Positions 32,961 to 40,879 of a DNA stretch of 64,000 bases are shown piece after piece. Under the pieces are notes generated by a model. It saw only the letters and a program-made list of their open reading frames with translations. It had not been told where the DNA came from and did no database searches. The DNA lies in assembly GCA_012934845.2 (NCBI GenBank), contig WNNJ02001668.1, positions 1 to 64,000 of the forward strand, in the 5' to 3' direction. Origin of the DNA: Pomphorhynchus laevis. Its lineage: Eukaryota; Acanthocephala; Palaeacanthocephala; Echinorhynchida; Pomphorhynchidae. Both the position numbers and the translations under genes were made by a program. How positions within the stretch are numbered: the first letter of the stretch is position 1; every line of letters begins with the position of its first letter.

Positions 32961-34248
32961 CGAATTTTTGGCCTTGTGTGAAGAACGTGAAAATTTCCGT
33001 TGATTTTACGTATAGATAAGGATGACTCGCCGTTTGTTTCACGTCGATGTTTTTCAATGCGAGCTAAATTGAGCTGGGCAATATCAGAAGGGGAGCGGTC
33101 AGGAAAGATACGGCAAGTAGATGAAGTGGTAAGAAGTTTAAAACGTTGGGAGAGTACCGAAGAGGCATGTGAACTATGTCGGAAAACGATTTTTAAGAGT
33201 GGAGGACTGAGATGATTTGATTTAGTGGATTTGTTTAAACGAATAAAGGATACAGGAGCGATATTATTGAAGAGTGATGGGTTATCATCAGGAAGAATGG
33301 TTGCTAGGATAGACCTGAAAGCAGATACATCATCATCGAGGCGAGATTGTGGAGAAGCAGATTCGGAAAGCTTTAAGTTTGATATGATTATACAGCGATC
33401 GCGCGAAGGAAAACGATTTCGTGGAAGTGGTGGACGGACAGAGCTGGTTGGAGTCGAGGTAGATGAGCAGATAGAAGTGGAAATGACAGGGGTGCTTGAT
33501 AAAGAATTAATATTGGTTGGAGCAAGTGTGACAGGAGCGGGGTGTTGAATCGGTTGATCAGAGATGTGACTGGATATGATTTTAAATGAAGGATGTAACT
33601 TATTGGGAAGTGTTACGTGGGAGGTAGAGTAAGGAGAATTAAAATAGGTTGGGGCATGAGTGACAGGAATGGAGTGTTGAATTAGTTGATCGGAAATGTT
33701 ACTGGAAATGATTTTGATGGAAGGGTGTAAATTATTGAGAGGTGATACAGGGGGGTCGAGTAAGGAGTTCGTGAGGAGAATAAAGAAGTTTGAGATTTAT
33801 TTAGATTGGGGGAGGAATAGGAAAGAGGAGGTACGAGATGAAAAGCTTTGCCGTTAGCATTGTTAGAATGAGAAAGATTAATGGAAGTTTGGTACGTAGT
33901 TGAACGAGGAGTGTGTGAGAGAGTAGGTTCAATAATGGGATTATATGATGCGAAGTCAGGTGTTGATGCGAGGGAAACATCTAAAACAGCATTGGTCTGA
34001 GTGGTAGTGTGTGATACAGGAGTAGATGAGCAGGATAACTGTAGTAGTCGTACTGATGTACAAAAACCGCAAGTGAAATGTTTAAGTTTATACACTGAGT
34101 GGTCGGATATTTTAACACGAACAAGTGTCCATACATCGCAATCTTTGGAATCGCATCCAACTTCAAAGCTGGTATAACCATCATTGCATTTAGATGTGGA
34201 AGATTGTTGATCAGGAACAGGGATCTGAGATCGCGCTTTTTTAGGCAT
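32924..34248 (-). pseudogene. L2-A ORF1: zinc-finger/RNA-binding protein, one frame break
   Basis: Starts at 34248 (MPKKARSQIP). Residues 32-63 form a C-x4-C-x2-W-x19-C-x2-C finger (GCDSKDCDVW ... FTCGFC), like the second half of a PHD finger. A Ser/Thr/Pro-rich linker holds two imperfect copies of a HPS(I/F)KIIS(S)NISDQ-like block (33705-33580). The C-terminal domain has RDRCIIISNL, SFIRLNKS, LLKIVFRHSSHAS and GESSLSIRK, and ends RWRPISPPCLLR before TAG at 32924-32926. The first part and the rest are in different frames. The shift lies near 33752-33757, in a run of six identical bases. It is homologous in layout to CR1 ORF1 (35204) and L2-B ORF1 (43802). Confidence 0.85.
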
Positions 34249-34293
34249 GACCTTTTATCGATAGATTGAGCTCAATCCGCGAGCGTAGCGAGC

Positions 34294-34333
34294 GGAACTG
34301 ACAGGAATAATCTGGAACTGACAGGAATAATCT
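34294..34333 (-). repeat. Two 20-bp tandem repeats in the L2-A 5' region
   Basis: ggaactgacaggaataatct occurs twice in a row. It sits upstream of ORF1 as a minimal version of the 5' repeat array seen at 341-470. Confidence 0.9.
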
Positions 34334-34382
34334 AGAATGTAATTTGCTAGTACAGTTATAAATTTTCTTGTCAATAGAAATG

Positions 34383-34430
34383 TCTCTCGATCCATTCTAT
34401 CGTTTTGTCACGATAGAATGGATCGAGAGA
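34383..34430. repeat. Perfect 20-bp-arm hairpin
   Basis: tctctcgatccattctatcg (34383-34402), an 8-base loop ttttgtca, then the exact complement (34411-34430). It sits just outside the L2-A 5' end and next to an L2-D fragment. It could be a snap-back repair product or a small structured RNA. Confidence 0.9.
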
Positions 34431-34434
34431 AAGA

Positions 34435-34645
34435 CAATTGTCCAAATGTTTATGAGTGGGAGCGTGTGGAAGAGTTTTAAATAGCTAGATTAATTGAATC
34501 AATTATTTAGGGACAAAATAGAGCGGATGCTGTGTTTGACGAATTTAAAGGAGGCAGTTGAGCGGATTGCAAGAGAAGATTTATTCCAGAGAATATTAGC
34601 GGCAATAAAAAGAGAACGCCCACCATAATTGCCGTTCTCGATCTC
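34435..34645 (-). mobile_element. L2-D C-terminal fragment
   Basis: The minus strand reads GGRSLFIAANILWNKSSLAI and FKFVKHSIRSILSLNN then a stop, matching the C-terminal YG-RSFFIATTLLWNKLPF block at 17665 and L2-A WNHLPIHIRQS. A remnant of the 3' region follows. Confidence 0.7.
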
Positions 34646-35132
34646 TTAGCATAACAATCACTAGATCCTTTGTCTCACTGAATCCTGACATACTGATTTT
34701 GACGACCTTGCAATCCGTAATCTACGTTCCTTCGAATTTTCTCTTGTTGACTCCGCTCGCTCATTACTCAGAAAACTTTACTACTTCTATTCATGGCGAA
34801 ATCGTCGCCTTCTCTAGTATACCGTCGTCTTTTGAAAAATCGATTTCTCCTTACCCTGTACTACATTTGAATTGCTCCTTTGTAAATCTTCATTTTCTTT
34901 TCATATTCAACTTGCAATCATCGATCGCCCAGGTTCATAACCACTGTCTTGCATATTTTTTAATGAACTCACCGATCTACTATCAAAACGTTCACTTTTT
35001 TCTCTACCTTCAATTGTTCTTGATGATTTCAACATCCGTCTATATCGCCCTTCCAATTCAGATTCCGAAAAACTTGTAACTCTTCTGTCCAACATTAGAC
35101 TTAATTTACTAACAAACATCCCCACCCATTTT
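34645..35132 (+). mobile_element. L2-like APE-domain fragment
   Basis: On the plus strand pieces match the L2-A APE domain in order: DDLAIRNLRSFEFSLVDSAR, TTFELLLCKSSFSF, FFNELTDLLSK, VLDDFNIRLYRPSNSDSEKL and an IPTHF end. The frame is interrupted by stops. It abuts the 5' end of the CR1 element. Confidence 0.75.
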
Positions 35133-35194
35133 GAGACTTATTTTTTTTTAAATAAGTCTTGGTTATTGAGACTCTTACAATCTAAAGTAAATAC

Positions 35195-35236
35195 AATTTC
35201 ACAATGAAGAAATCAAATTTCACAATGAAGAAAGCA
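35195..35236 (+). repeat. Two 21-bp tandem repeats spanning the CR1 ORF1 start
   Basis: aatttcacaatgaagaaa(t/g)ca occurs twice (35195-35215 and 35216-35236). Each copy carries an in-frame ATG (35204 and 35225), so the repeat duplicates the translation start. The upstream ATG gives the longer product. Confidence 0.9.
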
Positions 35237-36422
35237 AATTCGAAGAGAGCGTCAAACACTATACATATCACGCAACATCGTAATGCGTATAAGCGGCTAG
35301 AGGTCGAATGCTGCAATAAAGGCTGTGAAGTGTGGTCTATTGTCGACATTCCTTTAAATACCGAGTCGTCACTCAAGAGCAAGGACTTTTATTGCGGCTT
35401 TTGTTCTGCTACAATGATTTCGGCCCTCCAAATGAAACTAGTGCAAGATATGGTTTGTGATGTGAATTGTTGTGATATATCGTTACCTATCAACTTAAAT
35501 GACGTTCGTGTCTCTCAAGACAGCACGGACCATCAAACTTCGATAAACACCTGTACCGTTAATCCTGTCGTTAAGCTGCCATTAGATGACAGTTCAACTC
35601 CTGACCTATGTGAACCGAGGATTGAATTACCTTCACTGTCATCTACGCATCAGCACGATAATACTTCAAATGCCGAACTTCAAATGCTGTCATCCTTTCA
35701 GGACAAAGAAAAATCGGTCATTCATGTTGAACAAACTACACCAGCTGTAAACAAAGGAAGGGTATGGCGCAACACTCTATTGCAACCTACACGAAACGCT
35801 GGATCGACATACCATCAATTGGGTGAAATCAGAGGTAGCGATTCGAGTGGGGCCATCGATAGAAAACAGAAGGCCAAAAATAAGAATAAATCAGGAAATT
35901 ATTTACCTTCAAATGGTCAGAGCATTTCTTTGGACAACGCTCCTTCTACAAACTACCGTTCGCATCCAGATAGGTCTTGCAATATCCTATTTAGTGGTAT
36001 CGCTGAATCAAAGGCCAGTAACTCACAAACACGTATGAATGATGATGTGTCCAGCCTCCGTACTGTGTTCTGTCAGTTACTCTTAGAAGGTGATGAGAAG
36101 CTAGCTTCTACTCTGAAGGTTACAAAGTTGTTTCGACTTGGAAAAAAAGGTGGTAGAGAAACCAAGATTGTTGAAAGTTGTATTATCTTCCGCAAAACAT
36201 GCAGACCTTTTGCTCAAACGTGGTTTTCGACTTAAAGATTATCCACATCGTATTCTTAAGGATCTGAGTCTCGAAGATCGTTTAAAGTTGAAAGAAGCAA
36301 AAACAGTATTACGAAACCGGCTATCTGAAGGTGAAACGAACTTATGCATACGAAATTTTCAGGTTGTCAGGTGGCACCCAGTAGTTCGTTGGAATCCCAT
36401 AACGATCAACAGCGTCACTTAG
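35204..36422 (+). pseudogene. CR1 ORF1: zinc-finger/RNA-binding protein, one frame break
   Basis: Residues 36-67 form a C-x4-C-x2-W-x19-C-x2-C finger (ECCNKGCEVW ... FYCGFC), the same spacing as in L2-A and L2-B. A long polar linker follows, then a domain with CNILFSGIAES and KLASTLKVTKLFRLGKKGG. The frame then shifts near 36155. The downstream frame continues KPRLLKVVLSSAKHADLLLK, LSLEDRLKLKEAKTVL and GETNLCIRNFQVVR, the usual C-terminal block of LINE ORF1 proteins, to TAG at 36420-36422. The end overlaps ORF2 by 79 bases. The expected role is coating element RNA. Confidence 0.85.
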
Positions 36423-39382
36423 CAGTATCCAGTTTGAATTTTGCTAGTTCGTCTGGAAAAGGTAGTTTCAACAGTCATTCATCGCAACTCTTCAATAGCG
36501 TTAGTTTCAATTCTGATCTGGGACACTTAGTTTCATTCAACAAATTATTCACCGTTCCTAGTAATCCCTTACCACAACCCACACGCTATTTATCGATTGG
36601 GTATTCTAATCTTCGTAGTTTGCCTGCTCAAATAGTGGAGTTGAAGTATCACATGCTTTCTCATTCGTATGACATTTTCTGCGTTGCTGAATCCTGGTTG
36701 CATCAATATATTGTCGATACCACTGTGAACATTCCTGGATTTCGCCTTATACGAAGCGACAGGATATCAGGTAGGCGAGGTGGCGGTGTCGCCGCGTATG
36801 TCAGAGAAAATTTCCTCGTATCTGAGGTGTTGAATATTTGTGACCCTTGTGGGTCGTTTGAGACTCTATGCTTCCGTATTGATCACTCAGCGACCAGTAT
36901 GAATTTTTGCGTCGTGTATCGATCTCCGTCAGTAATTGCAGACACTGATCAACTAAAACTTATTTTACAATCGGTATGTTCCTCCCCTCACTTTATTCTT
37001 TTGGGCGATTTTAATCTTCCACGATCTAGATGGTCAGACTATGTCTTTTCTGATGGTAGTTCCACGGAAAGGGAAATATCTGAGTTCCTTGCTGAGGAAC
37101 TCATGCTGATTCAGCATGTACAAGAACCAACTTGCTTAACTTCAAGATCGGATTCGGTACTTGATCTGGTGTTTTCCAGATATGTAGGAGACATAATCAA
37201 AGTTGATCATCTCCCTCCTTTAGGAAGTAGTGACCACTGCTTGCTCTCCTTGACGGCTGTCCCTTATTCCAGATTCTGTCCACCTTGTTCAAAAACTTAC
37301 AAACGTCATTGGTCGAAAGTGAGAAGAGAAGATGTTTTGAGAGTTTACAACCAATTCCCGTGTACTTTTATGAACACGGACAAGCTATCATTGAATATGA
37401 TCACTGATTACCTACATAAATTATCTGATATTCTTGCCCCTATGCGCGAATCCTCTTATGCTGCTAAGTCACCTGCATGGATAGATTCCAACGTCAGACA
37501 ACTAATAAGTTCAAGAAATTGTTTATGGAAGCTTCAGCGTTCTGACTCTAGTTTCTCTGCCAGATATAAATATGTTCGAAATCTTTGTACTAGAGTGAAA
37601 GCAACAAAACGATGTGCATTCGAATCGTCTATCGCTAATAATGTAACACGAAATCCAAAACTATTCTGGGCCTATGTTCGTCGCAACAGAACCCTTAATA
37701 CAGAAATCAAGTATGTCCTTAATGCGGAGGGATGTATGATAACTTCTCAGAGTGGTATTGTGGAATGCCTTGCTACGTCTTTTTCGATACCGACAAATAA
37801 TTCACAAAGAGCTTCTATCACTTCGCATGGTGTAGCATTAAAGCAATCTTCGCGTTTTCTTCCAGTAACGATTAGTGAGATTGTAAGTCAGCTTGATCAG
37901 CTTGACCCATTTAGCTCTACTGGCCCTGATGACATTTCTCCGTTTCTCTTGAAGAATTTATCTAGATATTTGGCTCCTTCCCTTCTTGCTATTTTTGAGA
38001 ACAGTTTGACCAGTGGATGTGTTCCTGAAGTCTGGAAAACTGCCATCGTAGTTCCGATCCCAAAGAAAACCATTGCAACGGCTTGTACTGACTATAGACC
38101 AATCAGCCTGACTAGTTCTCTATGCAAAGTGCTTGAAAAGTTGATCGCCACCCGGATCAGGCATCACTTGAGGGAACTCGGAATAATGTCGTCTTCTCAG
38201 CACGGTTTCCTCCCTGGTCGTTCCTGCTTAACAAACTTATTGACTTCACGCGAAATGTGGGTTGAGGCGGTCAGTCGCGGCCAATCAATTAATGTGGTAT
38301 TCATTGACTTTTCAAGAGCATTCGATCGGGTGCCGCATGAGAGCTTGGTAGCATTACTATTTAACTACGGCATTCCTGTAATGTTGTGTAATTGGATTCA
38401 AGATTTCCTACGTAATCGTTTCTTTAGGGTGAGAGTTAGTACCCATCTTTCCACTTCCAGACGCGTTTACTGTGGTGTTCCGCAGGGTACCGTACTAGGA
38501 CCTCTACTGTTTATTGTGTTCCTTAACGATTTGTTGCTGCGGATTCAGAGTCCCTGTCTTGCTTTTGCTGACGACCTCAAAATATGGTCTGTAGATAATA
38601 TTGATCCGCTTGGCATTTCCCTGCAGGAAGACCTTAATGAAATATACCAATGGAGTGAGGCTACTGGTATGAAGATCAATGTTGACAAATGCGGCCACAT
38701 GAAATTAGGAAGGCGTTGCGATGACCGTCGTTTTCGCCTCGGAACTTCAATTCTTAATGTCGTTATGGAGTATTGGGATCTGGGTGTCATGGTGCATAGG
38801 ACATTGAAATCCCGATCAAATACAGAGTTTGCCTATAGCAAGGCTTTGCGAGCTATGTACTGCGTCAAAAATGCATTTAATCGTATTAATCCATACGTCT
38901 TCAAACGGCTTTACTGCGCTCTTGTTCGCCCGCATATAGAGTACTGCGTGCAAGCAGTTTTTCCATACACTAAGAAAGAGTTCAATAGACTAGAGTCAAT
39001 CCTTCGTAGAGGTTCTCGAATGTGTATGGATGGATCATATTCATATCGTGAGCGGCTTGAATTTCTAAAGATACCATCTTTGGGTCAGAGGCTATATTAC
39101 CTAGACCTTGTTGCATTATGGCGAATGGTTAATGGGATAGATGGTTTTCCCTCGTGCTATGTTAAAGTTTGTTCTCAGACGCATCGTGGCCACCCGTTGA
39201 AACTATTTAAGTTTCCCCACGGTAAAGTAGTGAGTTTGGCTAGGCTCTCACATCGAGCATTAAACGCCTGGAACACGTTGCCAGGAGAAATAGCATGTAC
39301 CAAGGACTTATCTCAATTTAAAGTTCAACTTCGTCAGTGGATTAACGATCATGGCATTCCGAATGTATACAATATTATGTAA
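36344..39382 (+). CDS. CR1 ORF2: APE endonuclease and reverse transcriptase, intact
   Basis: 1012 codons, uninterrupted. The APE domain (residues ~80-315) shows N89 (GYSNLRS), E116 (VAESWL), GGGVAAYV, Y192 (VVYRSPS), D222-N224 (LGDFNL), SVLDLVFS and SSDHCLLS. The RT shows TDYRPISLTSSLCKVLEKLI, VFIDFSRAFDRVPHES (motif A), CGVPQGTVLGPLLFIVFL (motif B), LAFADDLKIWS (motif C, F741-D744) and a CR1-type C-terminus with RRGSRMC, HRGHPLKLFKFP and AWNTLPGEI. All expected catalytic residues are present. It starts inside ORF1. It may still be active, since copy 2 is almost identical. Confidence 0.95.
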   Translation: MHTKFSGCQVAPSSSLESHNDQQRHLAVSSLNFASSSGKGSFNSHSSQLFNSVSFNSDLGHLVSFNKLFTVPSNPLPQPTRYLSIGYSNLRSLPAQIVELKYHMLSHSYDIFCVAESWLHQYIVDTTVNIPGFRLIRSDRISGRRGGGVAAYVRENFLVSEVLNICDPCGSFETLCFRIDHSATSMNFCVVYRSPSVIADTDQLKLILQSVCSSPHFILLGDFNLPRSRWSDYVFSDGSSTEREISEFLAEELMLIQHVQEPTCLTSRSDSVLDLVFSRYVGDIIKVDHLPPLGSSDHCLLSLTAVPYSRFCPPCSKTYKRHWSKVRREDVLRVYNQFPCTFMNTDKLSLNMITDYLHKLSDILAPMRESSYAAKSPAWIDSNVRQLISSRNCLWKLQRSDSSFSARYKYVRNLCTRVKATKRCAFESSIANNVTRNPKLFWAYVRRNRTLNTEIKYVLNAEGCMITSQSGIVECLATSFSIPTNNSQRASITSHGVALKQSSRFLPVTISEIVSQLDQLDPFSSTGPDDISPFLLKNLSRYLAPSLLAIFENSLTSGCVPEVWKTAIVVPIPKKTIATACTDYRPISLTSSLCKVLEKLIATRIRHHLRELGIMSSSQHGFLPGRSCLTNLLTSREMWVEAVSRGQSINVVFIDFSRAFDRVPHESLVALLFNYGIPVMLCNWIQDFLRNRFFRVRVSTHLSTSRRVYCGVPQGTVLGPLLFIVFLNDLLLRIQSPCLAFADDLKIWSVDNIDPLGISLQEDLNEIYQWSEATGMKINVDKCGHMKLGRRCDDRRFRLGTSILNVVMEYWDLGVMVHRTLKSRSNTEFAYSKALRAMYCVKNAFNRINPYVFKRLYCALVRPHIEYCVQAVFPYTKKEFNRLESILRRGSRMCMDGSYSYRERLEFLKIPSLGQRLYYLDLVALWRMVNGIDGFPSCYVKVCSQTHRGHPLKLFKFPHGKVVSLARLSHRALNAWNTLPGEIACTKDLSQFKVQLRQWINDHGIPNVYNIM

Positions 39383-39589
39383 CCGCTATTAACTTTTTTT
39401 TTCTTCTTTTCTTTTCTTTTTTATTTCCTATGTGATCAGTTGAAACAGCCATTTGGCTATAACTTGTAATACCAATAATAATAATTTTCTTATTATCTTT
39501 GTATATTATCGCTTTTCCTAACAGTCTCATTACATACATTTCCTCTACAATCTCAGATGCTGGTTTCCTGTATTTTCCGATCATTTCCT

Positions 39590-39870
39590 TCTCACTGTTA
39601 ATATTAATATCCCGTTCACTCCTGCTCGCAACTATGCTACGTTAAGTCGATCATGGCAACTCCTCGACCTTACCCTTTTGCGTTTTGAAATCCTTGACTC
39701 TCCTCTCTTGTCGCATTGTAAAACATTTTGACTGATGATAGTCTATCCACATTTTTTCACCAACAAGCTCTCTAGTATCCTTGATTATATTTTACCTTGC
39801 CAATCCCGAAGTCACAAACGCTCCTCGTATGCCTCCTGGTTCGACGGAAGGCATATTGAAAGAAGGTATA
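39590..39870 (+). mobile_element. L2-like linker fragment
   Basis: The plus strand reads SRSWQLLDLTLLRFEILDS, then SSILDYILPCQSRSHKR and YASWFDG, matching L2-A SRPWKLLDIPILCTALLNS, TSILNNLLPSRLRRSQR and HAPWFDSD. A short fragment with one stop. Confidence 0.7.
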
Positions 39871-40145
39871 AATTTGAGGAAACGAGGTATAGATTGAGTT
39901 GATGTAACACAAGACGCTCAATGATTTTAGATAAGGTCGATAAAAGAAAAATCGGGCTGTATTAAGATGGAAGTAAAATATCGAGGGACGGTTTCTTTAT
40001 AAGAAGATGTACGATGGCTGATTTCCAGTTCTGTATAAAAATGCAGCTACGAATAGAACAATCGAAAAGGGTAGTAAGCAACGGCGATGTGATGAAATGA
40101 ATAGATTTAAGTACATACATAAGGATAGCGTCGGCAGGCTAAAAG
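39871..40145 (-). mobile_element. L2-like RT N-terminal fragment, inverted
   Basis: The minus strand reads TSPLLTTLFDCSIRSCIF, NWKSAIVHLLIKKPSL and LSTLSKIIERLVLHQLN, the start of the RT in L2-like ORF2. It lies head to head with the fragment before it, as if one copy had been inverted (twin priming) or two copies inserted together. Confidence 0.7.
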
Positions 40146-40149
40146 GTGT

Positions 40150-40750
40150 TGGATAAAAGGTGCTAAAAGGTGTTAGTTAAATATTTTTATAACGCATTTT
40201 TCCGGTTCTCATTTTTTGCATAACGGAAGGTATTGGTAAGATACGTATCTGCTTAATTGGATTTTAACCCAGGATAATCATATTTCGAAATATTTTTTTA
40301 GAAAAATAAAAATAAAAATGCGTAGTGCATATTACGAACTGAAACGTTAAATACCTCATCAATAGACTGATTTTTAACATATAAAGTATATCAAGTAAAG
40401 TTAACAAAAAATTTATAATACAAATTATATTTTGAGATAATTTTTGTCTCAAATTCTCCAATCATGACACAACGATTTTTTTTCATATTATTTGAATCAT
40501 CGAATACCTATTATTTTTTTACAACATTTTTTAATATTTAACATTTCAAAATAGGTCTAATATACCTATTATCAAAATTTTAGCTCAATTTAACCCCAGA
40601 TGAAGAGAAATATAATGTTCAATTAGGGATAACTTGTTCAATTTAGATTTTCATCATAGCAATGACAAAAATAAATCATTTTGATGAAATGTTTCAACTT
40701 AAAATATATCTATACTGTCGTTCAAAAGATTTTCAAAACGATGTTAACTA
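40150..40750 (+). repeat. Unclassified ~600-bp AT-rich repeat, copy 1
   Basis: This segment matches the reverse complement of 49255-49790 along most of its length with perhaps a quarter of positions changed. Shared strings include tgcataacggaaggtatt and ttccggttct. No reading frame is conserved between the copies. It may be a non-autonomous transposon. Confidence 0.7.
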
Positions 40751-40834
40751 TTAAGGAGAACCTTTATAGTTATTATAACAAATAATATAACAAACCTTAA
40801 GTTATTAAAAAAAATATTTTTTAACGTGGCAAAT

Positions 40835-40850
40835 GCGTGCTAGCGCATGC
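40835..40850 (-). other. 3' terminal hairpin of L2-B
   Basis: gcgtgc-tagc-gcatgc here, with one mismatch. The perfect form gcgtgc-cagc-gcacgc is at 59755-59770. Equivalent to the L2-A hairpin at 30005-30021. Confidence 0.65.
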
Positions 40851-40879
40851 TTACATGACAACAACAAAACAAAACTGTA

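Larger units (their letters stand above)
29968..34345 (-). mobile_element. L2-like LINE, lineage A, nearly complete
   Basis: Minus-strand element with a 5' region (34345-34249), ORF1 (34248-32924), an intact ORF2 (32960-30051), a short 3' region with a hairpin (30005-30021), and a tail near 29970 made of ttgtatttgtatttg. The APE/RT layout and motifs such as SDHFLVTLTLT and RLRRFDHTSY place it in the CR1/L2 group. It is the best-preserved L2-like element of the window. A truncated second copy lies at 51386-53278. Confidence 0.9.
35150..39480 (+). mobile_element. CR1-type LINE copy 1, nearly complete
   Basis: Plus-strand element with a leader (35150-35203), ORF1 (35204-36422, one frame break), an intact ORF2 (36344-39382), and a 3' region with a pyrimidine run (39390-39420) ending in aataataataa near 39485. 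ORF2 motifs (HGFLPGRSCLTNLL, FIDFSRAFDRVPHESL) are very like CR1 elements of parasitic flatworms, by memory of that family. Copy 2 lies at 53405-56735. Confidence 0.9.

Noticed and set aside
33000-33548. Plus-strand open frames at 33000-33215 and 33225-33548
   Set aside because: They are the reverse side of L2-A ORF1, whose minus-strand frame matches CR1 and L2-B ORF1.
34699-35079. 126-codon plus-strand open frame
   Set aside because: Out of frame with the L2-like APE blocks that the same DNA encodes (VDSAR, FNELTDLL, DDFNIRLYRPS).
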